Shown here: positions 17,697-26,165 of the stretch, piece by piece
Layout: each line of letters starts with the position of its first letter
Position numbering within the stretch: position 1 is the first letter of the stretch
Source of the DNA: Micromonospora marina
GTDB taxonomy: Bacteria > Actinomycetota > Actinomycetes > Mycobacteriales > Micromonosporaceae
Reading direction: 5' to 3'
Length of the DNA: 64,000 nucleotides
Assembly (NCBI RefSeq): GCF_900091565.1
Contig: NZ_FMCV01000006.1
Span: forward strand, 124,001 to 188,000
Position numbers and translations under genes: made by a program
Notes under the pieces: model-generated
What the model saw: the letters and a program-made list of their open reading frames with translations, nothing else
The model's database searches: none
Told to the model about the DNA's origin: nothing

Positions 17697-18593
17697 TCAT
17701 TCGGCCACCGACGCGGGCACCGCCGGTGCGGCGCGGTCCGCGCCGGTCAGGCCCGCGACGAGCAGCAGGTACGCGGCCAGCTCCACCACCGCCGTGAGGG
17801 CAGGTACGGGCTGCGGCAGCATCCGGGTGGGTGTGACTGCGTACCAGGCGAACAGGGCGGTGCTGTCGACCGAATAGGGCAGCGGCACCGCCCCGATGCC
17901 GGCGTCCAGCAGCGGCAGGGCGAGCACCGCCAGCAGTGCCGCGCCGGTCGCGGCGAGCCGCCGGCCCCGCCCGGCGAGCAGCACGGCGAGTGCCAGTGCG
18001 GCGAGTGCGAGCGCCAGCGGCGGCAGCACCGCGAGGACGAGCGCGGGCACGACATCGGCCTGGTCGTACCCCGGGCCGCCCACCCGGGTCAGCGTGGTCC
18101 CGGTGCGGACCTCCACGACCCGGGTGCTCGCGGCGACGGCGGTGCCGATGTCGGTGACCCGGACTGCCGCGTACCCGACGACGGGGGCGGCGGCGACCGC
18201 CGCGGCGATCAGGTGCCGGCGCCGTCCGCGGCCACGGAACGCGACCAGCAGCACCGCCACCGCGGCCAGCGTCGCCCAGCTCCCGTCGAGCGCCGCGTCG
18301 AAGCCGGCCGTACGGTCGAAGGCGCTGTCGCCGCTGGCGTCCATCATCCAGCCGAAATCCCCGGCGCCCGGCTCGGCCGGCATGGTGCGGACCGCGTCCA
18401 CGATCAGCGGTACGAACCCCACCGGCACCGCCCAGCGCGGAGCCGGCAGTCCGGCGGCGACGGCGTACGCGAGCAGCAGCGCCAGGCTCAGCACCTCGGC
18501 ACCGCGCCAGAGCGGGGCGGCCACCAGGACGCCGACGACGTGGGCGACGGCGGACACCGCCGCGAGGATCAGCAGCAGCGGAGCCCGACGCAC
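17697..18593 (-). CDS. Polytopic integral membrane protein of unknown function
   Basis: 298 residues, GTG start at 18593. About eight hydrophobic segments, rich in Ala, Leu and Val, alternate with short loops; a soluble loop near residues 70-105 (MPAEPGAGDFGWMMDASGDSAFD) probably faces outside. No transporter or enzyme motif was recognised. It lies between the DAAO gene and a RibD-type reductase with no overlap. Confidence 0.65.
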   Translation of the reverse strand: MRRAPLLLILAAVSAVAHVVGVLVAAPLWRGAEVLSLALLLAYAVAAGLPAPRWAVPVGFVPLIVDAVRTMPAEPGAGDFGWMMDASGDSAFDRTAGFDAALDGSWATLAAVAVLLVAFRGRGRRRHLIAAAVAAAPVVGYAAVRVTDIGTAVAASTRVVEVRTGTTLTRVGGPGYDQADVVPALVLAVLPPLALALAALALAVLLAGRGRRLAATGAALLAVLALPLLDAGIGAVPLPYSVDSTALFAWYAVTPTRMLPQPVPALTAVVELAAYLLLVAGLTGADRAAPAVPASVAE

Positions 18594-18640
18594 CGGCGGA
18601 TTCTTTCACGACACACCGGTCCGCCGCCGCCCCGTGATCG

Positions 18641-19255
18641 TCAGCTGCCGGCCGGCACCTGGTCCTTGACGTCGTCGTAGCCGACCGCACCCGGCGCCGG
18701 CGCCGGGGTGTAGATCACCCGGAGCACGCCGCTCGGGTACGCCTCCGTCGCGGCCACCCGCAGGTGGTAGGGCGCGTCGCCCTCGTCGAACAGCCGGCGG
18801 CCCTTGCGGGCGGCCACCGGGTGCACCAGCAGCCGCAGCTCGTCCACCAGACCCGCGGCGAGCAGCTGCTGCACCACCGAGATCGAGCCGGGGATGAGGA
18901 TGCCCTTGACGCCGCTGTCGGCCTTGAGCGCGCGCACGGCGTCCACCAGGTCGCCCTGGATCAGCTCGGAGTTGCGCCAGGAGAACTCCAGCGGCTGGCG
19001 CGAGACGACGACCTTGCGCGTGTCGCCGAGCTGCTTGGCGAACGGCGCGTCCTCACCGCCGGCGGCCTCCCGGTCCGGCCAGGCACCGGCGAAGCTGTCG
19101 TACGTCTCGCGCCCGATCAGCAGCACGTCCGAGGTGTCGTAGTCCTCGCCGACGGCGCGGCCCATGTTGTCGTCGAAGTACGGGAAGTGCCAGTCGGGGT
19201 CGATCTCGGCGACACCGTCGGCCGAGATGAACAGTGTGGAGATGACAGTGGCCAT
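18641..19255 (-). CDS. Dihydrofolate reductase-like (RibD C-terminal domain) protein
   Basis: 204 residues from ATG 19255, with AAGGAG 9 bases upstream. The RibD_C/DHFR-like fold is shown by MATVISTLFISADGVAE at the start, DVLLIGRETYDSFAGAWP, KVVVSRQPLEF and the nucleotide-binding GILIPGSISVVQQLLAAGLVDELRLLVHPV. These small proteins are presumed NAD(P)H reductases, but substrates are rarely known. A second member with a different sequence lies at 23757-24335. A GTTCGAC/GTCGAAC inverted repeat (19279-19311) lies just upstream. Confidence 0.82.
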   Translation of the reverse strand: MATVISTLFISADGVAEIDPDWHFPYFDDNMGRAVGEDYDTSDVLLIGRETYDSFAGAWPDREAAGGEDAPFAKQLGDTRKVVVSRQPLEFSWRNSELIQGDLVDAVRALKADSGVKGILIPGSISVVQQLLAAGLVDELRLLVHPVAARKGRRLFDEGDAPYHLRVAATEAYPSGVLRVIYTPAPAPGAVGYDDVKDQVPAGS

Positions 19256-19340
19256 CGCGGTGCTCCTTCTCAGGTGAGGTTCGACGGGTTGACCGCCGTA
19301 CCGGGTCGAACTCATCGGCCCGCTACGACGTCACCGGCTT

Positions 19341-19607
19341 TCAGTTGGGCTCGGCGTCGACGTCGACGCTCTCCCAGGGCGGCCCGTAACCCTCACCGGC
19401 CGTCGTCACGGCCAGCCAGTCCGCCTCGACCAGGGCCATGTTCGCGATCAGGTCGCCGGGTTCATGGTGCTCGCGGCGGTCACCGTGCGCAGGCCCGTCG
19501 TCGAGCCCGTCGGTCTTCCAGGCGAAGGTCCGCCGGTTCCGTTCGAGAACGGCCAGCAGCGCCCCGGCCTCGGTCTCGGCGGCTCGCGTCACCCATCGCC
19601 GAAGCAT
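19341..19607 (-). pseudogene. DinB/DUF664 remnant
   Basis: The 88-codon frame begins like an intact mycothiol-type DinB (DUF664) protein (ETEAGALLAVLERNRRTFAWKTDGLD). It is corrupted in the middle, where ~DGPAHGDRREHHEPGD replaces the usual helix, resumes with MALVEADWLAVTTAGEGYGPPWESVD, and then stops. Full-length relatives are about 160-170 residues, so at least the C-terminal half is missing. It is unlikely to be functional. Confidence 0.6.
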
Positions 19608-19646
19608 AGGCAGCCGGCGAGATCCGTGGGGGCGCGGCGGCCGGCG

Positions 19647-20384
19647 TCAGCCCGGGGTGAGGACGCAGAACTCGTTGCCCTCCGGGTCGACCAGCACCCG
19701 CCACGGGGGCTCGGCTGCGCCCAGGTCGGCGTCGACGGCGCCGAGGGCCCGCAGGCGGGCGGTCTCGGCGTCCAGGTCGTCCGACGGGTACGGGCGGACG
19801 TCGAGGTGGACGCGGTTCCATCCGGTCTTCGCGTCGGCCGTGCGGGCGAATCGCAGGTACGGCCCGACGCCCTGAGCGGAGCGCAGCACCGCCTTCTGGT
19901 CGGTCACCTCGTGCACGGTCCAGTCGGTGGCCCGGCCCCAGAACGCGGCCATGGCACGCGGGTCGGCGCAGTCGACCACCACCTCGGCGATCGGTCCGGC
20001 GTCCGCGTGCCGCGGGTTCGGATCCCGTACGCAGAACTCGTTGCCCTCCGGGTCGGCGAGGACCGTCCACTGCACGTCGCCCTGACCCACGTCGGCGGGG
20101 GTGGCGCCGAGCGCGGTCAGGCGCGCGACCACCTCCGCGTGGTGCGCGGCCGAGGTGGTCGCGAGGTCGATGTGGACGCGGTTCTTCGCCGTCTTCGGCT
20201 CGGAGGAGACGACGAGGTCGATGCAGACGGCGCGGGGGTCCGGGTACGTGAAGCCCTCGGGTTCGAGGTTCGTCACACCGGGTTCCTCGCTGGAGATCTC
20301 CCAGCCGAGCACCTTCGCCCAGAAGCCGCCGAGCGCCACCTCGTCGTGGGCCTTCATGTTGATCTGTACGAGCCGGGTCGCCAT
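19647..20384 (-). CDS. Tandem VOC (glyoxalase/bleomycin-resistance fold) protein
   Basis: 245 residues from ATG 20384. Two VOC modules are visible: residues ~1-120 (MATRLVQINMKAHDEVALGGFWAKVLGWE ... DPEGNEFCV) and ~130-245 (IAEVVVDCADPRAMAAFWGRATDW ... DPEGNEFCVLTPG). Both repeats keep the H...E-type metal-ligand pattern (RVHIDL, RVHLDV and the final Glu of EGNEF). Members include glyoxalases, dioxygenases and antibiotic-sequestering proteins; no specific role can be assigned. It is divergent from the DUF1801 gene. Confidence 0.85.
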   Translation of the reverse strand: MATRLVQINMKAHDEVALGGFWAKVLGWEISSEEPGVTNLEPEGFTYPDPRAVCIDLVVSSEPKTAKNRVHIDLATTSAAHHAEVVARLTALGATPADVGQGDVQWTVLADPEGNEFCVRDPNPRHADAGPIAEVVVDCADPRAMAAFWGRATDWTVHEVTDQKAVLRSAQGVGPYLRFARTADAKTGWNRVHLDVRPYPSDDLDAETARLRALGAVDADLGAAEPPWRVLVDPEGNEFCVLTPG

Positions 20385-20528
20385 GGCGGCGATGGTAGGT
20401 GCCGCGCCGGATCGCCGTGGTCCCGGCAGGTGATCAGGAATCAAGAAGCGCACCGTCACCGCCGCGCCATAGCGTTGTCGTCAGGCGGTCGGCACCACGC
20501 GGACCGCGAGCCACGAGGGGGGATCGAG

Positions 20529-20954
20529 ATGTCCGACGGTTTCAGCGCCGAGGAACGCGCCGCGATGAAGGAGCGTGCGGCCGAGCTGCGCTCCGAGGGC
20601 AGGAAGGGCGCGAAGAAGGCCGACGACCTCCAGGCGGTCCTCGACCGGATCGCGCAGATGGCGCCGGAGGACCGGAATCTGGCCGAGCGCGTGCACGCCA
20701 CGATCACCACCGCCGCGCCGGACCTGTCGGCGAAGACCTGGTACGGCATGCCCGCGTACGCCAACGCGGCCGGCAAGATCGTCGTCTTCTTCCAGGACGC
20801 GGGGAAGTTCAAGTACCGCTACTCGACGCTGGGCTTCCAGGACGCGGCCAACCTCGACGACGGCGACATGTGGCCGGCGTCGTTCGCGCTGGTGAAGTGG
20901 AGCCCGGAGGTGGAGAAGAGGATCACCGAGCTGGTGCGCGCCGCCGTGTCCTGA
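20529..20954 (+). CDS. DUF1801 (YdhG-like) protein
   Basis: 141 residues from ATG 20529, behind a GGGGGGATCGAG ribosome site. The family core is seen in TWYGMPAYANAAGKIVVFFQDAGKFKYRYSTLGF and the C-terminal LVKWSPEVEKRITELVRAAV. The first 45 residues are a charged helical extension (SAEERAAMKERAAELRSEGRKGAKKADD). DUF1801 proteins are small and cytosolic with a putative iron-chaperone relation to frataxin-like folds; the function is not established. Confidence 0.8.
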   Translation: MSDGFSAEERAAMKERAAELRSEGRKGAKKADDLQAVLDRIAQMAPEDRNLAERVHATITTAAPDLSAKTWYGMPAYANAAGKIVVFFQDAGKFKYRYSTLGFQDAANLDDGDMWPASFALVKWSPEVEKRITELVRAAVS

Positions 20955-21116
20955 CCTCGTGCCGTCAGGCGGCGGCGTCGTCAGGCGCTCGGAGGGCGGG
21001 CGCCGCGGCGTCGCGGGCGCGGGACGACGACGTCCGGGCGTGCGGTCATGGCGGGCTCCCGTCATGGGCCGGCTGTGGTCCGCCCATTTTGCCCGGTGGT
21101 TCCGCTTTCGTCTGCC

Positions 21117-21860
21117 CTAGCGCTGCCAGGATTCGAGGCCGCGGACCGCGGCCCGCGCGACGTCGTCGGCCAGGCCGGGGTCGTTGCTGCTGCCCTCCCA
21201 GCCCTGGTCGTGCACGACCGTGACGGCGTCCGCGACCCGGATCACGAGGATCTGGCTGGTGGCCCGCCCCTCGGCCGGGCTGCCGTCCAGGTTGGCCGCC
21301 GGTCGGCTCACCGTCACCAGCAGGGCCTCGTCACCGGTCCCGGCCATCGGCTCGGACCGGACGGTGACGGTGCCGCCCGAGGCCTGGAACGACCGGCAGT
21401 CCGCCACCGCACCGCTCACCCGGCGCAGGTAGTCGGCGGCGCCGGTGCCCTCGAAGGCGAAGACGGTCTGGTGCAGCGTGCCGTAGGGGACGTTCTCCGG
21501 CGGGTCCTTGGGCTGCTTGTAGGCGCTCGTCATCGCGGCGCTCGCGGTGACCGACCGCCCGCCGCTGCGGAACTCCTGGTCGCACAACCCGGGCAGCGCG
21601 TCGGTGACCTCCATCGGCTGCGCCTCGATCTTGCGCAACTCCGGCGGCAGGTCGGCGAAGGCCGACGTCGGAATCGTCACGCGCCCGCCGGACGAGGCCG
21701 ACGCCGACGGCGTCGCGGCCGTCGAGCCGGCGGCCGGCGGCGAGGTGGTGCCCGCGGCGCCCCCGTCGTTCTCACCGCCGCCGCCACACGCGCCGGCCAG
21801 CAGCGCGGTAACGAGCAGGGGTACGCCAAGCATCCGCCTACCGCGGCTCGGTGTGCTCAC
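21117..21860 (-). CDS. Secreted lipoprotein of unknown function
   Basis: 247 residues. The GTG at 21860 was chosen because GGAGG precedes it by a few bases; the ATG at 21833 is inside the signal sequence. RGRRMLGVPLLVTALLAGAC is a lipoprotein signal, with the lipid-modified Cys in LAGAC. A Ser/Thr/Pro linker follows (~26-50), then a globular domain with two cysteines (LCDQEF, DCRSF) that probably pair. No family was recognised beyond general resemblance to actinobacterial PknH-sensor-like lipoproteins. The 162 bases downstream (20955-21116) hold no gene. Confidence 0.7.
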   Translation of the reverse strand: MSTPSRGRRMLGVPLLVTALLAGACGGGGENDGGAAGTTSPPAAGSTAATPSASASSGGRVTIPTSAFADLPPELRKIEAQPMEVTDALPGLCDQEFRSGGRSVTASAAMTSAYKQPKDPPENVPYGTLHQTVFAFEGTGAADYLRRVSGAVADCRSFQASGGTVTVRSEPMAGTGDEALLVTVSRPAANLDGSPAEGRATSQILVIRVADAVTVVHDQGWEGSSNDPGLADDVARAAVRGLESWQR

Positions 21861-21976
21861 GTCGACCTCCGTCCGGTGCCCGTCCCGAGGACGTTCCCGA
21901 TGCCACGTCCCGCGAAACGGCGCCTGCCTTCCCAACGCCCGCACCCCCTGCCGCGTTCCGGGGCGGAGGCTCCCCC

Positions 21977-22210
21977 GTTAATCAGCAGGCCATCTCGCAC
22001 CACGTCGACGTGCTGCGCCGCTGCGGCCTGGTCGAGCAGCGACGGGAGGGCACTAGGCGGCCGTGCCGGCTGCGCGTCGACCGGCTCACCCGGCTGCGCA
22101 CGTGGATCGACGATGGGCCGTTCCGCTTCGCCTTCGACGACCTGTTCACGTTCCGGGACGGGCTGATCGCCCGCGTGGACTCCTACGTCGTACCTCTGCC
22201 TGGGGCGTGA
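21977..22210 (+). pseudogene. Chimeric remnant: ArsR-type HTH half joined to a SnoaL-like C-terminus
   Basis: This open frame has no proper start. It reads QQAISHHVDVLRRCGLVEQRREGTRRPCRLRVDRL, the recognition-helix and wing half of an ArsR-family repressor. It then passes directly into RFAFDDLFTFRDGLIARVDSYVVPLPG, the C-terminal end of a SnoaL/NTF2-like protein, before stopping at 22208. The usual N-terminal halves of both families are absent. A deletion that fused two neighbouring genes is the simplest explanation. Its last 28 bases overlap the convergent GlxA-type regulator. Confidence 0.6.
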
Positions 22211-23175
22211 GCACCGCCTGACGCCCCGGTGAAGGCCCGGCGGTACGCCGACGGCGAGGTCCGCATCGCGGCGGCGAAGTGGTGCCGGAACGTCACCGCC
22301 GTCTCGAACCCCACAGTCGCGGCGACCTCCCCGATCGGCGCGGTGGTGGTCTCCAGCAGCGGCAGGCTGGCCTGGACGCGCCGGTCGATCAGCCAGCGGA
22401 TCGGGGTGGTGCCGGTGGCCCGCGCGAAGTGCCGCAGGTAGGTGCGGGCCGACATGTGCGCCCGCCGTGCCAGCCGGTCGACGGTGATCGGGGCGTCGAG
22501 GTTCGCCAGCGCCCAGGACATGCTGGCGGCGAGCCGGTCGTCCTCGGGGTCGCCGGGCACCGGCGCCTCGACGAACTGCGCCTGGCCGCCCGCGCGGTGC
22601 GGCGGCACGACCAGCCGGCGGGCGACCGCGTTGGCGATCGTCGGGCCGTGGTCGCGGCGGACCAGGTGGACGCAGAGGTCGAGACCGGCCGCGCTGCCGG
22701 CGCTGGTGAGGATGTCCCCGTCGTCGACGTAGAGCACGCCCGGGTCGACGCGTACCGCCGGGTGGCGCCGGGCGAGCAGGTCGGCGTACCGCCAGTGGGT
22801 GGTGGCGCGACGGCCGTCGAGCAGTCCCGCGCTGGCCAGCGCGAACGCGCCCGAGCAGATCGACACGATCCGGGCGCCGCGTCGGTGGGCCGCGCGGAGC
22901 GCGCCGGTGAGCGCCGGTGACGGGTCGGCGTGCACGTCGGCGACGCCCGGCACGATCAGCGTGCCGGCGGCGGCGAACGCGTCGAGGCCGTGGCCGGTGT
23001 GCAGCGTCGCGCCGCCGACCAGCCGCACCGCGCCGGGGGTCTCCGCGCAGACGGTCAGCTCGTACCACTGCACGTCGAACTCGGGGCGGGGCAGGCCGAA
23101 GACCTCCGTGACGATCCCGGTCTCGAACACCGACATGCCCTCGTACGCGAGCACCGACACGGTGGCACGGTTCAT
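22183..23175 (-). CDS. GlxA-type transcriptional regulator (DJ-1/PfpI domain plus AraC HTH)
   Basis: 330 residues, ATG 23175. Residues ~1-170 form a DJ-1/PfpI amidotransferase-like domain (VSVLAYEGMSVFETGIVTEVFGLPRPEFD; nucleophile-elbow cysteine in VSICSGAFALASAGLLDGR). Residues ~215-315 are an AraC-type double helix-turn-helix (ITVDRLARRAHMSARTYLRHFARATGTTPIRWL ... VAATVGFETAVTFRHHF). Such regulators sense small molecules and often activate neighbouring catabolic or stress genes. The divergent rhodanese gene, 62 bases away, is the most likely target. Confidence 0.92.
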   Translation of the reverse strand: MNRATVSVLAYEGMSVFETGIVTEVFGLPRPEFDVQWYELTVCAETPGAVRLVGGATLHTGHGLDAFAAAGTLIVPGVADVHADPSPALTGALRAAHRRGARIVSICSGAFALASAGLLDGRRATTHWRYADLLARRHPAVRVDPGVLYVDDGDILTSAGSAAGLDLCVHLVRRDHGPTIANAVARRLVVPPHRAGGQAQFVEAPVPGDPEDDRLAASMSWALANLDAPITVDRLARRAHMSARTYLRHFARATGTTPIRWLIDRRVQASLPLLETTTAPIGEVAATVGFETAVTFRHHFAAAMRTSPSAYRRAFTGASGGAHAPGRGTT

Positions 23176-23237
23176 GGCGAGATCTTAGCGAACGGTGTCG
23201 CTCACGCCACTGGAGCGGCCGGACGGCGGCCGACACG

Positions 23238-23702
23238 ATGAGTGCCATGTCGAACGTCCTGCGCATCCCCGCCGCCCGCCCCGCCGACGCCCTCGCCCAC
23301 TTCGCTGCCCGGCTCGCCTTCGAGGCCGACGCCAGCGATGTGCACGCCGATCTGGAGAAGGGCGTCCCGGGCCTGGTCGTGGTCGACTCGCGGTCCCTTC
23401 CGGCGTGGCGGCAGGGGCACATCCCCGGCGCCGTGCACCTGCCCACCGCCCAGATCGCCGGCCGGGCGAGCGAGCTGATCCCGGCGGACGCCACTGTGGT
23501 CACCTACTGCTGGGGCCCGGGCTGCAACGGCGCCACCCGCGCGGCGCTGGAGTTCGCCCGGCTCGGCCGGCCGGTCAAGGAGATGATCGGCGGGTACGAG
23601 TACTGGGTGCGGGAGGGCTTCCCGGTCCGGACCCGGGCAGGGCTGGTCCGGCGGCCCGCCGACGACCTCACCGCTCCGGCGGGCGCGTCGTGCGGCTGCT
23701 GA
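23238..23702 (+). CDS. Rhodanese-domain sulfurtransferase-like protein
   Basis: 154 residues from ATG 23238; ATG 23247 is an alternative. A single rhodanese domain is clear: VVVDSRSLPAWRQGHIPGAVHLP is the CH2A motif, and the active loop is YCWGPGCNGATRAA with catalytic C91 and a second C96. C96 could form a disulfide with C91. The tail ends with CGC. It probably moves sulfane sulfur or acts as a redox switch. It is divergent from the GlxA regulator. Confidence 0.85.
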   Translation: MSAMSNVLRIPAARPADALAHFAARLAFEADASDVHADLEKGVPGLVVVDSRSLPAWRQGHIPGAVHLPTAQIAGRASELIPADATVVTYCWGPGCNGATRAALEFARLGRPVKEMIGGYEYWVREGFPVRTRAGLVRRPADDLTAPAGASCGC

Positions 23703-23756
23703 GGCGTGTCGGTTCCGTACAAGACAGCAGGCCGCGGCCGTTCCTAGCATGGCCGC

Positions 23757-24335
23757 ATGCGTGATCTTGTCTACACCGGATTCATGTCGCTCGACGGCGT
23801 GGTGGACTCCCCCGGCGGCGGCCCGGGCGAGGAGCACCGCAGCGGCGGCTGGGTCGTCAAGGACGTCGAGTTCCTGCCGGAGGCGTTCTCGCTCAAGGGC
23901 GAGGAGCTGGCGCAGACCACGGCGCTGATGTTCGGGCGGCGCAGCTACGAGGCGTTCGCGCCGACCTGGCGCGACTCCGAGGACCACGCCGCCTACCGGG
24001 ACCTGCCGAAGTACGTGGTGTCGTCCAGCCTGTCCGAGGACGCGCTGATCGACGGCTGGGGGCCGCTGACCGTCCTGCGGAGCACCGCCGATGTCGCCGC
24101 GCTCAAGCAGGGCGAGGGCGGTGACATCTTCGTCCACGGCAGCGCGGAACTCGCCCGTCGTCTCGCCGAGGCGGACCTGATCGACAGGTACCACCTGCTC
24201 GTCTTCCCGGTGCTGCTCGGCGCCGGCAAGGGCCTGTTCAGCCAGGCGGACCGGGACCGGCAGACGCTGCGGCTGCGCGACTGCGCCGCCTATCCCAACG
24301 GCGTCGTCAAGATGATCTACGACGTGACCCGCTGA
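23757..24335 (+). CDS. Dihydrofolate reductase-like (RibD C-terminal domain) protein
   Basis: 192 residues, ATG 23757. Fold markers are MRDLVYTGFMSLDGVVDSP, ALMFGRRSYEAFAPTW, KYVVSSSL, and the nucleotide-binding IFVHGSAELARRLAEADLIDRYHLLVFPVLLGAGKGLF. It is a presumed NAD(P)H-dependent reductase, with substrate unknown. It follows the rhodanese gene by 54 bases and may be co-transcribed. Its last 19 bases overlap the convergent AraC-type regulator. Confidence 0.84.
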   Translation: MRDLVYTGFMSLDGVVDSPGGGPGEEHRSGGWVVKDVEFLPEAFSLKGEELAQTTALMFGRRSYEAFAPTWRDSEDHAAYRDLPKYVVSSSLSEDALIDGWGPLTVLRSTADVAALKQGEGGDIFVHGSAELARRLAEADLIDRYHLLVFPVLLGAGKGLFSQADRDRQTLRLRDCAAYPNGVVKMIYDVTR

Positions 24336-25027
24336 GCCGGGTCCAGCGCTATCGCACCACCGGCGCCCGCGCGCAGCTCACCGGCCGTCCGCCCGACGTA
24401 CCGGCGCAGCGCGCGGGCCAGGTGCGGTTCGTCCACGTACCCGAAGGTGGTGACCGCGTCGGCGGGCGGGCCGCCCGCGGCCAGCAGCACGGCGGCGCGG
24501 CGCGCACGGTCGATCTGCCGCACCGCGCCCCGGGTCAGCCCGGTCGCCGCCCGGAACCGGCGTTCGAGGGTACGCGGTGACGCCGATGGACGGCCGCCGC
24601 GCAACGTCTCGGTGACGAGCGGGTCGCGGACCACCACACCGGCCCGGACCAGCCGGTCCACCAGGGCCTCGGCGTCGTCCGGGCCAGGCGTCGCCCACCG
24701 GCCGCCGTCGAGGCGGAACGTCCGGCGGCTCACGTCGGGCAGCTCGGCGCCGCTGTCCACCAGCGCGGGCGTGGGTACGAGCCGCAGCGAGGTGCCCACC
24801 GCGAACTCGATGCCGACGAATGTCGCGCCCTCGGGCACCGGCGCGGTGCCGGTGGCGGTCTCCGGCCCGGAGACGGCCGCGTACGAGTGCCCGTCGCGCT
24901 GCCAGAACACGAGTCCCCAGCACGGCGTCGCCACCGAGGTCATCTCGTCGACCCGGTCGTTGGTGCACGTCCACACGGTGTCGATCCAGGCCGAGTCGGA
25001 CGCCCGCGTCGTGAACCGCAGCTCCAC
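24317..25027 (-). CDS. AraC-family transcriptional regulator
   Basis: 236 residues, GTG start at 25027, no clear ribosome site. The N-terminal ~135 residues form a cupin-like sensor (CWGLVFWQRDGHSYAAVSGPETATG..., VGIEFAVGTSLRL). The C-terminal HTH region (SPRTLERRFRAATGLTRGAVRQIDRARRAAVLLAAGGPPADAVTTFGYVDEPHLARALRRYVG) is a typical AraC double HTH. The target may be the convergent RibD-type reductase pair; this is inference from position only. Confidence 0.85.
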   Translation of the reverse strand: MELRFTTRASDSAWIDTVWTCTNDRVDEMTSVATPCWGLVFWQRDGHSYAAVSGPETATGTAPVPEGATFVGIEFAVGTSLRLVPTPALVDSGAELPDVSRRTFRLDGGRWATPGPDDAEALVDRLVRAGVVVRDPLVTETLRGGRPSASPRTLERRFRAATGLTRGAVRQIDRARRAAVLLAAGGPPADAVTTFGYVDEPHLARALRRYVGRTAGELRAGAGGAIALDPAQRVTS

Positions 25028-25048
25028 GGCAGGAGCATACGGGGGCCG

Positions 25049-25924
25049 TCAGTGGGCGGGGGCCTCGTCCCGGTCAGGGTAGCCGAGGATCTCGGCGAGG
25101 TCACCGGCCGCCTTCGTGTACGCGGCGTAGATGTCGTCGTCGAAGTGGTTGCGCCAGTCGCCGGACGCGCCCTTGCGGTAGTGGGAGATCCGCCCGGGGG
25201 TCTCCTTCGACTTCTTCATCTTGGTGAAGCTGTAGCGGTTCAGCAGGGCCTCCAGCTCGGCCGGCGGCAGCGTGATGCCGCAGTGGCGCATGAGCTGGTC
25301 GACCTCGTCGGCCTGCCGCTCGCCGGTCAGGTCCTCGTAGCGGAACAGCCGGAACGTCTCGTCGCTCGGCGCGGCCGCCCAGGACCGCATCTGCCCGAAC
25401 TGCTTCTTGTCGCGCAGGCGGTCGATGACGTAGAGCATGCCCTCCTTCTTCGGCAGTTCCTGGAGGGCCTTACGCGCCTGCGGGATGTCGCCCATCGGGG
25501 CGTGCGAGTTGCGCAGCGAGAAGTAGCTGGACACGACCACGTCGCGCGGATCGCGGATCACGAAGAACGCGCGGTAGCTGCCGGCCTTGGGCACCGCCTC
25601 GAACCGCTTGTGGGAAAGGAAGATCGCCAGGCCGATGCGGCCGGCCGGCACCGGGGCGGTCGCGCCGCCGGAGTAGAAGCGCGGGTCGTAGGGCAGCAGC
25701 CCGCAGTGGCGGTAGACGGCCGGGTCGCTGAACAGCGCTTTGATCCACTGGCTGCCGGTCTTACGGACGGTGCAGTGGAAGATGTTGGCGAACTCGCTGT
25801 GGGCCACCACCGGGACGGTGAGCCGCATGCGGGCGTTGCGCGCTTCCATCTGCGCCCGCCGGGCCTTGACGCGCAGAGAATTCGGCGAATTGTGCTTGGC
25901 GAATTCGACGGCCCGATTAATCAT
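25049..25924 (-). CDS. PAPS-dependent sulfotransferase family protein
   Basis: 291 residues, ATG 25924, with a GAGGTTGGGAA site. The 5'-phosphosulfate loop is FHCTVRKTGSQWIKALF (~50-65), a variant of the PKSGTTW motif. The 3'-phosphate motif is VIRDPRDVVVSSYFS (~122-136). A C-terminal KGASGDWRNHF matches the conserved RKGxxGDWKNxF. No signal peptide or TM is seen, so it is cytosolic. It would transfer sulfate from PAPS to an unknown small acceptor. The 112-base leader carries a long inverted repeat. Confidence 0.88.
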   Translation of the reverse strand: MINRAVEFAKHNSPNSLRVKARRAQMEARNARMRLTVPVVAHSEFANIFHCTVRKTGSQWIKALFSDPAVYRHCGLLPYDPRFYSGGATAPVPAGRIGLAIFLSHKRFEAVPKAGSYRAFFVIRDPRDVVVSSYFSLRNSHAPMGDIPQARKALQELPKKEGMLYVIDRLRDKKQFGQMRSWAAAPSDETFRLFRYEDLTGERQADEVDQLMRHCGITLPPAELEALLNRYSFTKMKKSKETPGRISHYRKGASGDWRNHFDDDIYAAYTKAAGDLAEILGYPDRDEAPAH

Positions 25925-25946
25925 TTCCCAACCTCATCCGGACCCC

Positions 25947-26071
25947 GCGGAGCAGGGGCAGTACGAACACCTTTCCGCACGTCACGCAGGTGAAGTCCGC
26001 AAACCTCGCCTGCTCCGCCCCGCGCCCCGACGCGCCGCTAGGAATATCCCCGACGGTCCGATTAATGTCAA
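25947..26071 (-). promoter_or_regulatory. Promoter and structured leader of the sulfotransferase gene
   Basis: On the minus strand TTGACA (26071-26066) and GATATT (26048-26043) are 17 bases apart, a credible sigma-70-type promoter with start near 26036. Within the resulting ~112-base leader, GCGGAGCAGG (at 26018-26009) and its perfect complement (25956-25947) can pair around a 52-base loop just before the ribosome site. No protein gene lies in 25925-26165. Confidence 0.45.
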
Positions 26072-26165
26072 TCCCGATCACCTGGGAGTCGGCTGAAAAT
26101 CTACAATCTCCATAGGATTTGCAGATGACTGCTGGGGGCGGCAGCGCCCGCCGCGCACCGGCACA

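Noticed and set aside
17533..17700. A 55-codon minus-strand frame overlapping the membrane protein stop by ATGA
   Set aside because: The overlap is suggestive, but the protein has no domain and odd composition; listed only as an uncertain intergenic stretch.
25917..26071. A minus-strand frame with a CxxC pair (TCVTCG) running into the sulfotransferase start
   Set aside because: It contains the likely promoter hexamers and the leader stem, has no start with a ribosome site, and looks like untranslated leader.
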